Shown: positions 36,200 through 49,730 of the stretch, in pieces | Layout: every line of letters begins with the position of its first letter | How positions within the stretch are numbered: position 1 is the first letter of the stretch | NCBI GenBank assembly: GCA_013397455.1 | Contig: VYZB01000372.1 | Span: 108,150-172,149 of the forward strand | DNA length: 64,000 bases | DNA from: Crotophaga sulcirostris | Taxonomy: Eukaryota > Chordata > Aves > Cuculiformes > Crotophagidae | Direction of reading: 5' to 3' | Position numbers and translations under genes: made by a program | Notes under the pieces: generated by a model | What the model was told of the DNA's origin: nothing | Database searches by the model: none | The model's input: only the letters and a program-made list of their open reading frames with translations

Positions 36200-36930
36200 T
36201 TTAGAAATGTACAAAATGTACATTTCCTGCCAGCCACTAGATCAGTAGGTGGAGATCTAAAGTCATGCAAATATTACAGTAAATGCAGGCAACCAATTTC
36301 TAATTATTCCATATCAGCAGATTTGTGAGGAATATAATTTATTAAAAAAGAACAGTTTATGATCAGCAGACCTTAGTTATGACTGTTTAGGAATTCAGTG
36401 CATTTTGATCTAATCACAAAATCAAAATATTCATGAAACACAATGATATCTCCCCAAAGCAGCCGGGCAGCCATTAATTTTGAAATTCGGGTAATTTATT
36501 AACACTTATCTGTAGCTGTAAAAGCTTACCTCTGTGTTTGTAATACGGGTAAAAGTGAAAGCAGTTTTAAAACTGATTCCTAATGATTTATAATGGTTTG
36601 CTGTAATTTGAGCCAGAAATTCAATTAAAATGTATGTCTAGTTTTGTTTCAAGATCTTTAGTTAAAAATTCTATTAAAATTCTATTTCCTTCTTGCATTA
36701 AATGTATCTGTTATCTGCATATATGAGAAATATAAGGAAATTCTATCATTTATTCCCCAGACTCCACAAATGCCTTTAAAAGCATTCATTTTTATTTCAT
36801 AATTCTGCCAGAGTACTATTTAGAATTTATATACAGTAGAGGAGGAATAAGTGTGCATGCTATTTTCTTTTGAAGAAAATCAGCTTCTCTACTGAGTGCT
36901 CATGCAAATATTCAAGTGACATTTATCAGT
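36200..36930. promoter_or_regulatory. Candidate conserved regulatory element (POU/homeodomain-like sites)
   Basis: This AT-rich block has non-repetitive texture and several recognisable site types: a 12-bp palindrome AAATGTACATTT (36214-36225), the octamer ATGCAAAT at 36265-36272 and again at 36902-36909 inside a shared 13-mer TCATGCAAATATT, and TAATTA-like homeodomain cores (near 36301). Such clusters are typical of developmental enhancers in gene-poor vertebrate DNA. AT-rich sequence produces these motifs by chance fairly often, so conservation data would be needed to call it. Confidence 0.25.
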
Positions 36931-39900
36931 TCATCAAAGAAAGGAAAAACAAATAACATTGAATTATCGGATGTTTTAAAAGCTTAATTACAATACCAAG
37001 GGTATAGCTTCTTTCTGTATATTTCCCATTATAAATCCCTCTTGTAAAGGATATGTAATTTCACTACCAAAATTCCCTTCTGAGATAACACTTCACATTG
37101 TTATTTATAAATAATGAGAAGTAAAACTGGTCACTCTCTTGTTTATTTATAGGGGAACAAAAAAAAGAGACAACTCATTGCTGATGTTGGTGGAGTCACT
37201 TCAGGGTAAACTAGAAGTGAAAGAGTGAATATTACTCATTTTCATTCTGTGATGGTCTTATCTCAGAATACTTCGCTACTTGTAAAGGTAAAGAAGGACT
37301 GACTTTATAGATGAGGATGTCTGTTAATGTTGATTAGAGTGATGTGGCCAGTCCTAATTCTGTGTGTCGGGAACTGATCTTTTGTAATGCAGTTAATCAG
37401 TAGCTTCTAGATAAAGGGAAAAATACTCAGACACTCAAAGAAATGTTACGTTGTGAAAAATACTTCCTGTTTTTAAATTCAGTTATTCAGCATTTGCCAT
37501 ATTTTAGTAGAAGTGACTTGGAACAGAGATGAATCAAGACCATATAACAGCAAACTGAGAATGCAGTTCAATAGACTAAGTGGCACTAAGAAAGCACTAA
37601 GAGCTTTCTTCTTTCTTCTCTTTTACCTGATTCAGTTGCAGCTACTGACCCTGCAAAAGTGAGTTTTACAGAAGACTAGGGCACTTCATAGTCTCTGCAG
37701 TAAGGATGAAGATGAGAGGAAGAAGGTGTGGATATCTCAGTGTAGGATAATCCCTGCAATGGATTTACAGGAGAAACCGTCCACTGAATTATTTCATCAA
37801 GATTAAGACACAAGTGTTTATGACTAGACAGTAAGTTATCTCTGCAAGTGAGGAGCTTCCAAAAAGAAAGCATTTCCTAAGAACAAGGAATGTTTGCTCT
37901 GGGAGATGTGGATTAACAGACACAAAGAGACAACTCACAAGAATAAATTGCATGATTCAGACCTTTTCAAGAAGAAGGGCAAAGGATTATTTTTTTCTCT
38001 CTACTCTTGATCAAGTGGTAAAGTTAAGGAGGGAATATTCATTACCCAGAGGCAAAAAAAAAAAATAAATAGCGAATATATGGGCAGGGTTTCTGGGAAT
38101 CGTCACTCCTTGGGTTATCTCACCAATGTATGGAGCATATTGTTGTCATGTTTCCATCTTTTCAGATCATTGCACTGACAATCAGTGGTTTCTGCCAGAT
38201 GAGATGAAGACTCTCCATAAGGTGTGACTGTTACAGCCAGTCATGGTATTTTGGATACATTTTGAGTAAATCTGCCATTCTCTCCTGTGGAGGGCAGTGG
38301 TACTCTTAAATAGTAGGTCCAGCCTTTAATCGTGTACTTAATGATCTCCAGATGAAGTAGCAGACAACATTTTAACAATATTATTGTATACTAAGCTGGT
38401 TGAGAGATACTGAAAGGAACAAGAAATGATAATAATAATTATAGAGAGGTTAGAAATGTGACCAAGGAAATTTCAAATTTCATCTTTCAAAAAAAACCCC
38501 ATCATTTCCTAGTTGTTTCACACTTGCATTTACAGATCACAAGACAACAAAAGACATAAGGAGAGGGTGAGACTTGGAGAACCCTGCTATTTCAAGAGGT
38601 ATTTAGGGATGAGATAACAACAGACCTTAGAGTGAAAGAACAAGAGATATCACAGTGATAACATCAGAGACCTTATGATTATAGAATAAGAGATGTAGGA
38701 GTGATAAAAAAACCAAACTGGATGATGTGAGATGCCCATAGGTATATGGGAGCTGGGATGCAGAAAAAACTGTAGAAGCTTTAAAGGAAGAGGAACTAGA
38801 AGCTGAGTATGTGTGTTTCAGCTGCTGGTGGGTCAGTAAAGCTTTTAGTCTTTTACTATGTAAACTTAAAATGCCAATAAATAATTTTGGGGGCCTACTG
38901 GGATGAAGAAATCGAAATTGTGCATAATTTGTAAGACACAGTTCTACAGTGGCATAATCCCATCTAGGTGGGATCTGTAACGCCCTTCCCTTCACCAGGT
39001 CTTGTCTGCTTATTTCTGGTCCCTGATTCAGGGAATTAACTAATCTATTAAAAAAATAATGAATGTTTTCTCTTAATTCATATCACTGCTCCCTTTACTG
39101 AGTCACCATTGCGAATGGAGTACAAATAGGTGATACCAGAGGGGGCACAGGCTGCAGTTTAGTCACCAATTTGGACAGTCTTAAGCTGTCACAGGGCTGC
39201 ATCTACAGAAACACTGGTAGCATGGTCTAGAGAAGATATCTGTGAAAGATCTCTGAAGGTACTAGCGTAATGAGGCTTGGAGATATAAGCAAAAAATTAC
39301 TGCCTGTTGTTTCTTACAATATTCAGGGAAATTGGACCTTATACCTTCTTGATAAATGGATGGGATGATACAAAAAGTAGCTAATGCTATTGTCAATTTA
39401 CTCCCGCTTGGGCAAAATTTATGTGTTCCTGAACTATGCTGATAAATTATTTATCCCTTACTACTGTACTGAGTGGTTTAGATACGTAAAAAAAAGCCCA
39501 ATCCAACACAGCTCCTGTCCTTCTTCTTCAAAGCAGGTAGGTTCCCAAAGAGTTTGCAATATTATCTTCCGGAGACAATCATATATCAGAGGCCCATCAT
39601 ATATTCCTATGTCTCACTGACATTAGTGAGCCAATAACAAATCCCATCCAACTTACTGAGCCAGCCTTCTGAAAACATGTTAGTGTTTATAACTCTGAAA
39701 GTGTCTGAAGCCTGTGGGAAGCTGGTGGAACTATAGACCTAATTAAAATAAGTGTCTATGTCTTTGTTCGCATCAGTATACTGCATTCAGCCTTCCTTGC
39801 ACGGAAGCCAAGAGACACCTATATATATACGAAGAGTCAGGAGCTCTCGCCTCTTTGGTTCCTGCTTTTCTCCAACTAATTTCAATGGGATTTTGATCAA

Positions 39901-42260
39901 ACTATGAGTAAAGACCAAAGAAAGAAATGAAGGTTTGTTTTATGCATTTATAAACACAGTTCACATAGGAGAATAGAGGTCTAAAATATTTTGTAGACAG
40001 TCCTTCAGCTTTCCACACCTCTAAATGGATGGTGATGATCTCTGAATTAGCCATAATAATTTATAAGCATATATAGCTATCCTACTGTCTGTTTACCAGT
40101 CACAATTAGTCTTTTTTTCTTTTTTTCCCAGTAAAATAGGGACATGGCATTATGAATCAGAAAACTCCATTGTTTTCTCATAGAACTGTGTCTTCTCTGT
40201 GATGTATTAGCAGCCCTTTTGCACTGAAGAACATTTTGTACAGTATGTTTCCTAATTACTTATGAATTTGCTGCTTTTATTGTTCCATGTCACAGCCTTA
40301 GTGTCCTTTTTAACATACTTTTGTGTGCAAATTAGAATAGCAAGAGTTAAGAAGTAAGACTTTCTGTACATGGTGGTGGATGTTCAGAGCAATTCTGCAT
40401 GTCAAGCTGGGGTCAAATAGAGAGGGAATGTCATTACTAAATGGTAACATTTTCTGTGGGTTTTAGAGAAATTCAAATCCTTTTTTAATCTAAATTTATT
40501 TTATCTTTTTTTCAGGGTTAAAGGTTGGACTTCAAGTTCCTGTCAGACATTTGTATATTAAAATGACTTTACATTTAATTATTTTCTAAACCAACTTTCA
40601 AAATAGTTATTCACAGAATTGCCATACCAGAATGCAATCTATTTCAATAGGGCCTTTTATCCTGACTCACATATATTTTGTATGATATACTTGCCTACTT
40701 GTAAGACATAGATTCACATATCCTCTAATTATTTTTTTAAAAATCTCATACCCAGGAAGTGTCTGCTGTCATTCCAGAAAAATCTGGGACATGATTCTGT
40801 ATCCACCATGTATATTCTTAAAAAAGCCTAAGTAATGCCTAAATCACACTGATTTACTCTGCGTAGTAGAGTAAGAAATTTAAGCCACAATCTATTGCAC
40901 TAAACTGGAATAACAAAAGTTAAGGTGAAGGGTTTCTGTCTGTGATACTCATGACAGTGGTCAGCTGCCTTCTTTTTATTTTTTCCCCGGTCCTGTACTC
41001 AGTGTGCAGTTAAAATTCCTGTTCTTTAATTCTGCAGTAATGTTGAAATGAATTTGAGATGGGCTAATGTATTCAAAATCATAATGGTTTAGAAAATTAC
41101 TTTCTATTTTTTTAGCTATTACCACAAAGTCTTGTAATACATTATCATGAAAACCAGAAAATAAAGGACAAGGCATGACAGGTACGCTGTAACTTGGTCA
41201 TAATTGTACTAATGTATGAGGGACTGTGTGGCTGTAGGTTATCCCATATATCTTTCCCATTATTATTCATTTTAGCTAGTCGAGGGCAACTATCAGCACC
41301 AAAACTCTTCTTTCTACAGTGAAGAGGATTTCTGATGGTCTTACCTTTTCCTGCCTACCCAGTTTTTCTTCACTTTAGCGACATGCACCAAGTTAACCCA
41401 GGGCCAGCAAGTACTGTTGAGGTTGAGACTCACTAAACTGCATGTGACATGGTGAGGAAAAAGGGTTTGCTTTCTTTTATTACAATATGTTATATCATTG
41501 CACATCTTCCAGTTTTGTTCCCAGCTTTGAATTCTGATTTCTCAACAAAGCATGCCCTTGTGAAGTGCTTATTTACACCTAGGTCATGAGAAGATGTATA
41601 GCAGGTTAGCCATGTAAAAATAAATATATTCATCTGGTCGTTTCCCTGTAAGGTCTGTATTTTGTTGATAGTTAGCATTTATTTTATCCATGTAGTAGAA
41701 ATTCCCTGTTTTTTTGCAAGCAGGAAATAAAGAACAAGTTCACATTGCTGGCATGTTCAAAGAATATTTTCTTTTTCACATTACAAATAGCCTTATAGTT
41801 AGAAAAATGTACCTTTTCAGGCATTCTGAGACAGTGACCAAATATAAACAATTGTTTCAAAAATAATTGTTCCACTGCAGAAATGATTCGCCAGGTACCT
41901 ACATTATTTTGAAAAAACTTTTAAGGAACAAAAAGTCTTTTAGTTCTACCATCTTCAGAAGCGGCATTTAAAGAGTGCAGATCAATGTTTGCTAGAAAGA
42001 TAGGTCTCCTGATGGGGGGCTGTTTGAAGCCCAAATGTTTCTTATTGTGTTCAACCTGGACTTCTGCACTTCACAATCGTAGCCCAGATCTGTAGTGAGA
42101 GAAGTACTGCTTTCATTTTCAGTAAGAACCCTGCCTGGAGCTCAGACTCTAATACTGTCTACTGAGTTGTGGTGCAGGCAAGAAAATCTTCAATTTAAAG
42201 TAATGAAATTGGCTGTGATGTCACTCTTCAGCTGAAAATTTCTAGTGGAAAAGAAAACAC
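36931..42260. other. Non-coding stretch
   Basis: AT-rich. Strong polypyrimidine-AG acceptor-like sites occur at 40108-40131 and 40500-40515, but no open frame with a matching donor follows either, so they are probably cryptic. The 122-codon minus frame at 38627-38995 is Ser/Leu-rich, unrecognised and of chance length. Confidence 0.5.
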
Positions 42261-42330
42261 AGGCCAGATTTTGTACTCATCTTCACAGCTGTAAAGTCAG
42301 ATTGACTCCACTTAAGTGAATCCAGATGTG
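42261..42330. repeat. Possible ancient amniote interspersed repeat
   Basis: GGCCAGATTTTGTACTCA, then CACAGCTGTAAAGTCAG, then TTGACTCCACTTAAGTGAAT follow the order of an old palindromic amniote repeat (GGCCAGATTCTG ... TTACACNGGTGTAAATC ... GTAACTCCATTGA). This is the best of the three candidate copies in the window but still rests on memory. Confidence 0.45.
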
Positions 42331-43248
42331 CATTGCACTAATTCTGCAGTTCCCATTAGTTGATACATGGTTCCCATTAATTGATTTCTGGAGCGCAGGT
42401 ATCTAAGACAACATTGAAAATTAAATGTTCACAAAGAAAATGAAAAGTTAATGTTTCTACATTTATACAAATTATTAAATTCTTCATACATTCATTTCTC
42501 TTGCTGGCAGCTATGGCCTCATTTAGATTTGACTCACAGAAGTAATAGGAGGCTTTGGACCTAATTCAGTAGCTCCTCTCTATGAAGGAAGGGTAAGTGC
42601 TTTCTTTTAATAGCACAACTGGACACATTATGTAGACCTAAGTTTTTTAAATTGTGTAGCAGGAGGATTCCTTTTGAAACTCCCACTGCTACACTGAGGT
42701 AGTGAAGCATCTACGTGCTATGCCATGAGAACGTTGTTGGTGAAAGAAGAGGAAATACAACAGCAAGATTCAAGTTCAGCTAACTAAGAATCCTGCTTTA
42801 AGCTGAGTATGTGAAATCTAGAAGGACTGAGAGAGACTAAAGACAAGTTTTCACGATGAAACCAGTCTCCTCATTATACTGTCCTCTCTCTGTTCACAAA
42901 GAGATAAACTATCCTGAAGGGTTCAAGTCAGAGTCTGCTGCGCTAAACTGCTTTTCAACACAACCTATAATTCTCTGTTGACTGTGAATGAAGTGAGGAA
43001 AAACTTTTCAACCTAGACTTACCCTGACTTTTAAGATTCCTGTTGATTAGGTCCACGCAAAATATGGTCGTCAGTGTAAGTAAGGATGGTTGGGATAACA
43101 TGGTCATGATATTGTCTGTGTAATGTTACTCTAATATATAGAGTTTTATCCAGATTGCTCCTGAAAAAGAAAAATAATGGAGATTGCACAACCTCCCAGC
43201 AAGTACTGGCAGGATGCTCTCAAGCACTTGAAACTGTCCCTTCACCAG
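42331..43248. other. Non-coding stretch, nothing recognised
   Basis: AT-rich sequence between the possible ancient repeat and the CR1 fragment. I see no gene or repeat. Confidence 0.5.
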
Positions 43249-43405
43249 GTCGGAGCAGCCCAGCTCCCCCAACCTCTCCTTACAGGGCAAGTGTTCCAGC
43301 TGACCAGTCTGGGACCCCTATGCTGAACTGGCCACAGTTCGTCAGAGTCCTCCTGGCACTGGGGTCTCAAAATGGTATGCAGTGTTTCAGACATCTCACT
43401 AAGCT
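43249..43405 (-). mobile_element. CR1 fragment, - strand
   Basis: Read on +, GGAGCAGCCCAGCTCCCCCA, CTCCTTACAGGGCAAGTG, TTCCAGCTGACCAG, GTCCTCCTGGCACTGG and TGCAGTGTTTCAG follow in order the antisense of the CR1 region just after the reverse transcriptase. Neither the 3' octamer nor the RT core is present, so this is an internal, diverged piece. The 96-codon + frame at 43155-43445 lies over it antisense and is not a gene. Confidence 0.8.
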
Positions 43406-46400
43406 TCGGCTCTGTCTGTATGCTTTGAATAGAAGTCCTTACTGAATGTGTAATTACTTCCCAGAATATCGTCTTCTACAAAAAAAAAATAAATTTCCAA
43501 TTAACAAAGGCTAAGCTAACATTCCAGTTGTTATATCCTTTCCCTTTTGTGAGTTCAACAAACTGAAAAGAATTGCTAGAGGACTGTAAGGGGAGAGAAC
43601 TGGAAAATCTGCTTCACATAGGTATATTTGAGGAATTACCAGTTCCTTTGTACAGGAAAGAATCTGTTTTGTTGGGAGGTTCAGTCCCGTGGTTTTATTT
43701 TCCCTCCTGTTTTGTCTAGCCAGCTCTTTGCATACGGCACTCTGTGACACTTCCGAAATCCTTTTAGTGTCATTGTGATCTTTTTTTCCCCATGTCCATT
43801 GAATACATTTTTTTTTGTAGAGAAAATAAAGTACCTGATGGAAGAAAAGCCTTTATCTTCAGGAAGAATGCCTAAGAGAACCATTTTGGATCTGGTGGAT
43901 TATTTTTGAGTTTTTCTTAATTCTTTTTTTTGCTCTTTTTCTGTATTTTAGAAGCATTTGTCATGTTTTGAATAATCTGATTCTATAATTCTATTGTCTT
44001 AGGTTTTTCTATAAAGTAGAGGAATGATCCTACATATACCATGAGTAAATATATGTTTCATTTTCCAGTAAAAATCATAAATTGAAAAAAATTTAGGTTC
44101 TGCATTAATTGTTATATGTTATACAGTTGTGCATCGTTTCTCCTGTTCCACAATGCTGTTGAAGTCTCAGATATATTTTCTAGATAGTTAGTTGTTGTTC
44201 CAATTCTTTATCCATTGCATCAATAATTGCATTATAAGCATGAGTACCAAATTTAGTTATATTAAGTGCATTTAGCATGAAGTATTCTATCCCATTAGTT
44301 AAGGGTGGTGTTTTGGGATCTCTATGAATGGAAATAACCCAATGCAATATTTGATAAAAAAACCAAACAACCCTGTATTAGTAAGAGAAAATTGTATCTT
44401 GAATTGCTTAAAATCTTGAAAGGATTTAAAGTAATATGAATCAGAAAGACCACCTCTGAAATTAAGCCTGCTTACCTTTGAATTCTTGAAATCTGAATTA
44501 CTATAGAAGAATGGTGAAAAAGGGTTTTACCTGAAGGATTCAGAATGTCAAGCTATTCCACTAGAGCGGAAGGACAACCCTACTTGGTACAGGTATTTTT
44601 TCTGAGTCTAGGCAGTAACTTCGCTTCTATGGTGCTAAGTTTGGCTCAGATGGCCAAAATACTCAGCTTTGGGGAGGCATGGGGGGGGTGGTGGAGCAGG
44701 GAATTCACATTGCCTTTCTGCTGAAAGTTTTATGTAGGGAGTGCTGGATCCTTAATCACTTTGAAAGCACTGACCATGAAAGTTATTAAGCTGGGGAAAT
44801 TTGGAGGCAGCAGGCATTGCCCACAGCCTTCACTCCTCTGCCCTATTCTTTACTGGTGGGCTGGTGGACTGGTCTTGAGAAGAACTCCTTACAGTGCGCT
44901 TCATTTTAATTTTGAACGACAGGTCCTAATAAAACTACAGGAATGAGGAATGCTTAAAATAATTTCTGAAAAAAAAATCTACTGTTATTTCATATTCAAA
45001 AACTATGTGATTGAATGAGTGCTTCATGCTCCACTGGCTTATACCTTTATACTAACACACCACTACATAGAACAGTCTACAGAATGCATTTATGAACTGG
45101 AACTTCTGAAGATTCAATTTCTGTTGGAGCATTTCATCACACATGCTTTTATTTTAAACTTGAAATAATGGTCTGGCAGCTATGTTTTGTGAACTTCTTT
45201 ACGCTTTGTTAGAGCAATTTGGGTACTCAAGTGCCTTCATGTGGAGTGAAAGTCCATCACCTGCTTGACAATAAGGGACCTTGCCCTATTCGTTATTGTG
45301 TTAACACAACAATGTTTTGTGAATGGCTAAGTGGCTCTTTTTTTTTCAACAGCTTTATATCTATGGCAGTATGATACTTTTTTCCCTAGCATCCACCGTT
45401 TAATGAAAAGCCCCTATTAGCTCTTCTCTCCCTCTCTTCAGCTAGGTGTTAGGCTACCCCTCCAGCTCTGGGCTGTCATGCTGTGGCAGGGGTGAACGCT
45501 GCAAGGCAATAGGAAAGTGACACTATTAGTCAGCTCTGTCTTGCCTGACCTTAGCGACCAAGGCTGGAGTTAAAAGCAGGGTACTTGTGTATAAAGTGAA
45601 GTGTTACAGACATGTTAATAGCTTCCTCTCCCCACCCACTGTATCAGTGGAGATGCCATGTTCTCTAATGCTCCAGTGCTAACCTGCTGGCTTTGACTTT
45701 GCTTTGTATGAAATTAAATCCAAAATTAGAGGTTACTTTAAAGTTAATTTAATGTTCTCGCAGTAAAGGAAAAGATCAAAAAGGTTTCAAGAAAGGCTAC
45801 AACTGTACTGTTGTTGAGAGAGGTGCTCTGGAGACAAGAACGGGCTGTGGAGTGTAAATATACCCTGTATTTGTGTTTACGTGCATGTGTCTATGTCTCT
45901 ATGTGAATACATATCTGAATGCGAGACCCATCTAGATCTATCTGCATAACAACTACTTATTAATTTATTATATATGGTTATATGTGATATAAATATCTCC
46001 CTTTTTATTTATTCACTTTATTTTCTTATTTTCTGTATGAAGACTGTGGCATCCAGCTAGCCCTACCTTCCGTCACAGACCATAATGTAGCATGGGAGAG
46101 GCCCAAAGTGATTTTTTCCCTTCCTTTTTGAACTAACTACAATTCTTTCTCCCAGTAGCAATCTTCCTGTTCAGTAAAGCTTAGTATGTAAATCCGGAGG
46201 TTAAATACTACCAACAGGAGTTTAATGGTAGCAGGCTTTCCTTCTTTTTTTATTTACATGCACTTTTTGTGGAGCATTCAGCATCTGGATTTTGAAGTGT
46301 GCTGGTCACCTAGCTTTGTTTGCAGATGCATACACATTGCATGCTTTGTTCTTTCTTAGACCAATGAAAGTTCAGCTTAGAAAAAAGGCACACTATTGGT

Positions 46401-47649
46401 CCTATTTAATAATTTCAACTTCTCTTCTGTTTTGTCCTGAGACTGGCCCTTTACTTGCACCACTGCATAAGCCATGTCCACGTGTTGTCACAAAGAAAAC
46501 TACATGGCATGAATGAAATTTTTTGCTAGGCAGTGCAATGACAGTAAAGCCGTGGAGTTTCTTGTATTATGGGGCTCAAAATCAGACTGTCACCATGTCA
46601 ATCAAGGCAAAGTTCTCCACCTACATTTGGAAAAAAGAGTGAACTACTGTGAGAACTGGTACTGATTAAGATTTGATTGAAAATATATATAGTTTTCTTT
46701 ACTTCTTCTCCTCCTTCCTACAAAACAAAAAGCCAATGAGTTGGCTTTTGGTTGGTGAGAAAAGCCTGAAAACATGAACTGGATCCACACTGCAGGATAA
46801 AATCTCAGAAGGTAAATTAAGTAAAGCTTGTAAGAAACTTTAAAGTCATATTTTAAGACCAGTCTCGTGGTTTGTAGGGTCCTGACCTGAGAGCATTGAG
46901 TACTTGGTATCTGTAGGACAGCTTCAGGCGTGTCTGTCTGCTGATTTAACATTCCCTCTTTGAGATTCTCATGGAAGCAGTTCAGCTCTCATTACCATTT
47001 ACAAATTTCATGTCATAATGCAAAAAATCATTTACACATACTTAGAGAAAAACAGTATTTAGTTCGCATTCTGGCTCACATCACCCTAACTTTGTTTATG
47101 CTCAGATATTCATTGGAATATGGGAAGAACGGTTACATTAGTCTCCAAGGTTCAGATGCTGCAGTGAATTCTTGCCAATGAACAAAGACTGTAATATTTG
47201 TCTCACTTTATGTGGTGATCATTATCAGCTACAAAATCACAGAATTTTGTGAGTATCAAATTCAGTGTAATGAGATAGGAGGCTACCAACCCAATGGGCA
47301 TTGTCTTTATGTTCATTTTAGCCATTTTTTGGTTCATGATTTGACAAGCATTTTTCTTTTAAGAAACAAAATATTTTCGTATTTCCAAGAGAAATGTGTT
47401 CATTTCACTTACGTGAAAAGTAAATAAGACAATTTCTTATTCATTTTATCCATGTGTGTAAACTCACATTATTTATCATTTGAAGAACAAGTGTGGTAGA
47501 GAACTTTACTGGGGATATTTGAGCTCTTTAATTTCTGGGACACACAGGACAATCCACAATGCAATCATACAAATGACTGTCAAGAAGCAGTCTATAGATA
47601 TATCCCACAGAATACATTCGTGTGTCTGTGGAATCAGTGCTTCATTGTC
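43406..47649. other. Non-coding stretch, nothing recognised
   Basis: AT-rich sequence with a G8 run at 44681-44688 and a TATA/TG-rich patch at 45880-46030. Open frames such as 46644-46952 (-) and 44761-44946 (+) have no recognisable product. Confidence 0.5.
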
Positions 47650-49105
47650 ACTGGAATCACAGATATATAGGGCTGGAAGGTATCTACAGACATAAGCTAG
47701 TTCATTCCCTATCCTCACTGTACATAAAATAAACCTGACATATCTCACTTGTTCTTAAAAACCTTCAGTGAAAGAGAATCTGCAACCTGCCTCAGTGAAC
47801 TATTTCAACCCTTAAACTGCCTTTCAATTGGAAACCATGTAGCCTGGATCTCCTTTGTTGCAAATTATATTGTTTTCTTCTTGTACAAATCCCACTCAGG
47901 CCCTGAGAATAATTGATCGCCACACTCTTTCTAACAAGTTCTATATATTTGAAGACGTTATCACACTTCCTCTCAGTCTTCCCTTTTCCAGACTAAACAA
48001 ATCCAACTCCTTCAACCTTTTCTTGTAGGTCACGTTTTCCATACCTCTTATCATTCCTGTTGCTCTCCTCTGGATTCTCTCTACATTTTTCGTATCTTTC
48101 CTGAAATTTGGTGAACAAAATGGGAAACATTATTCTAGCTGAGGTCTGAGCAATACCCAAGCAGACCATCAAGAACATCACCTCCAGTAGCTTATACACA
48201 ACACTTCTGATTTTCACTTCAGCTCCAGATTTTATTGCAACAGAGAGGAAATAGTTTCATTTGCAGCCCTCTATGCTTGTTTTTTTTACACTAATCTTGC
48301 CTATTTATTCTTTGTTTAACAATTACTTGCATAACTTCTCTACGTTTAGTATTTTGTATGCATTTCATATTGACTTGTGAATGTTTTCTCCAGGATTTGA
48401 AGAGTGGCTTTTATTCTGACTGAACTGACAAAATGCTTTGCAGTTCTTGTTTCATTCCACTTACTTACAGTTTGGACATTACCCAGAAATGTCAAGTATA
48501 AAGAACATAACTGTGTCTTCCATCCCACCATTGAGATTGACAGTGAAAATCACACTAAAACAGAGGCACAGAGACAGACTCCTGCATGATCCTATTTGAA
48601 ATACCCTACAGTCTGACTGAGAATCATCATTAATTATTATGCTGGCTACACTTTTTCAACCACTTGGTAACACATCGTTTCATGAAATCATCCAGACCAC
48701 ATTTCTCTTGCTTACAAGAACAGTATGCAGACCAGTGTTGAAAGCCCAACTGAAGTCAGGATTTATCAAATCTTCTGCCTTCTGCTATGCTGTTATCTGG
48801 TCATCCTGTCAAAGAAAGAAACTAAATCGATGTGATCTGTTATTGACAAATCTGTGCTGGCTGTTTCTCTTCACCTTGTTATCTTCTTCGTGCTTTTAGC
48901 TGGATTGTTTAATAATATTTTGGTGTGTCTTTCTGGCTGTCTTTAACTGGGCTATAATTCCAATGTCCTCTTCTTTTTAAAAACTGTTGCTATGTTTGCC
49001 CTTCTCAGTCCCCTGAAACCTCCCCCATACTTGGCAAAATCTTGAACACAATCACTGATGATCCAGAGATTACTTCATATAGATTGTTAAAGCCTGATGG
49101 CTGAC
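47650..49105 (-). mobile_element. Ancient CR1-type LINE, - strand, about 1.45 kb
   Basis: Read on +, the left end (CTGGAATCACAGATATATAG, GGCTGGAAGG) is the antisense of a CR1 3' end. Antisense of the 3' UTR and C-terminal region follows (CTCAGTCTTCCCTTTTCCAG, TTGCTCTCCTCTGGATTCTC), and then antisense reverse transcriptase (TCATCCTGTCAAAGAAAG, CAAATCTGTGCTGGCTG, GGGCTATAATTCC) out to about 49100. The landmarks keep the order and rough spacing of the old amniote CR1 that is abundant in turtles and crocodilians. Divergence is high, stops are frequent in every minus frame, and no ORF survives, so it is an inert relic much older than the copy at 2115-3350. The + frames across it (48404-48589, 48639-48899) are antisense shadows. 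Confidence 0.85.
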
Positions 49106-49451
49106 TATCATTTGGCACTGTAAACTTGAATACATGTAACTTATGTATGTGCTGGGTCTTTAACCTGATTTAATTAAGATTTTGTTGGATTTCTTCTGAA
49201 TATATTGCTGATGCTATCATACGAATATGGCATTTTCATGAAAGCATTGTTTTTATGGATTTTATTTTCTACCACGTTGAAGTATACATTTGAAAGAATA
49301 TCTAAAATCTGTTTACATTTTAAAGAGGCCATATGGTACAAACACTAGTTTAGAAAAACTTTGGCTCCCAAGAGTATGTCTATGCTTAAGTGAAGGTAAT
49401 GCTCTAAAACTGGTCAAAAGAAATAGAATGGGGAAACTAGCAGGAGGAAAG
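49106..49451. other. Non-coding spacer between CR1 copies
   Basis: AT-rich sequence in which I recognise nothing. It could hold a further decayed part of the ancient CR1. Confidence 0.4.
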
Positions 49452-49512
49452 TAATAGAATTACTGAACTGCAAGTCTGAAAGAGGCCTCAGGAGATCATG
49501 CAGTATAATCGC
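49452..49512 (-). mobile_element. CR1 3'-end fragment, - strand
   Basis: AATAGAATTACTGAACTG, then AGAGGCCTCAGGAGATCATG, is the antisense of a CR1 3' terminus (ATAGAATCACAGAACNG ... GGCCTCAGGAGGTCAT). It is a separate truncated insertion from the longer relic to its left. Confidence 0.75.
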
Positions 49513-49662
49513 TTTCACAGAAGAAAGGTCACAGGGGACTAGAGAACTTCCAGCTGATATTTTATACCCAGCTTTTAAAACCCCTAATTATGTAGTTTCC
49601 ATCAAAGCCCAATATTTTACAATTTTTATTCTTGAATGGTTTTGGTAAGAACAATCTCTCTC

Positions 49663-49687
49663 TTTTTTTTTTTTTTTTTTTTTTTTT
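49663..49687 (+). repeat. T25 homopolymer
   Basis: An uninterrupted run of 25 T follows a short CTCTCTC. It explains the Lys-rich segment of the minus open frame 49562-49918. It could be the poly(A) of a minus-strand retrocopy, but the sequence to its right is + oriented CR1, so that reading is not supported. Confidence 0.9.
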
Positions 49688-49730
49688 ACTACAAATTAGG
49701 GCAGTTTCATCATGTATGTGAAAACTTGAA

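Noticed and set aside
38627..38995. 122-codon open frame on the minus strand
   Set aside because: Ser/Leu-rich with no domain. In AT-rich DNA of this size a few frames of about 120 codons are expected by chance on six frames.
40108..40131. Excellent polypyrimidine-AG acceptor
   Set aside because: No open frame or donor follows at exon distance. Such cryptic acceptors are frequent in T-rich DNA.
42918..42932. GGGTTCAAGTC as a tRNA or SINE B box
   Set aside because: No A box at the proper distance and no cloverleaf can be drawn around it.
43155..43445. 96-codon plus-strand frame with a GC-rich core
   Set aside because: It lies antisense over a CR1 fragment.
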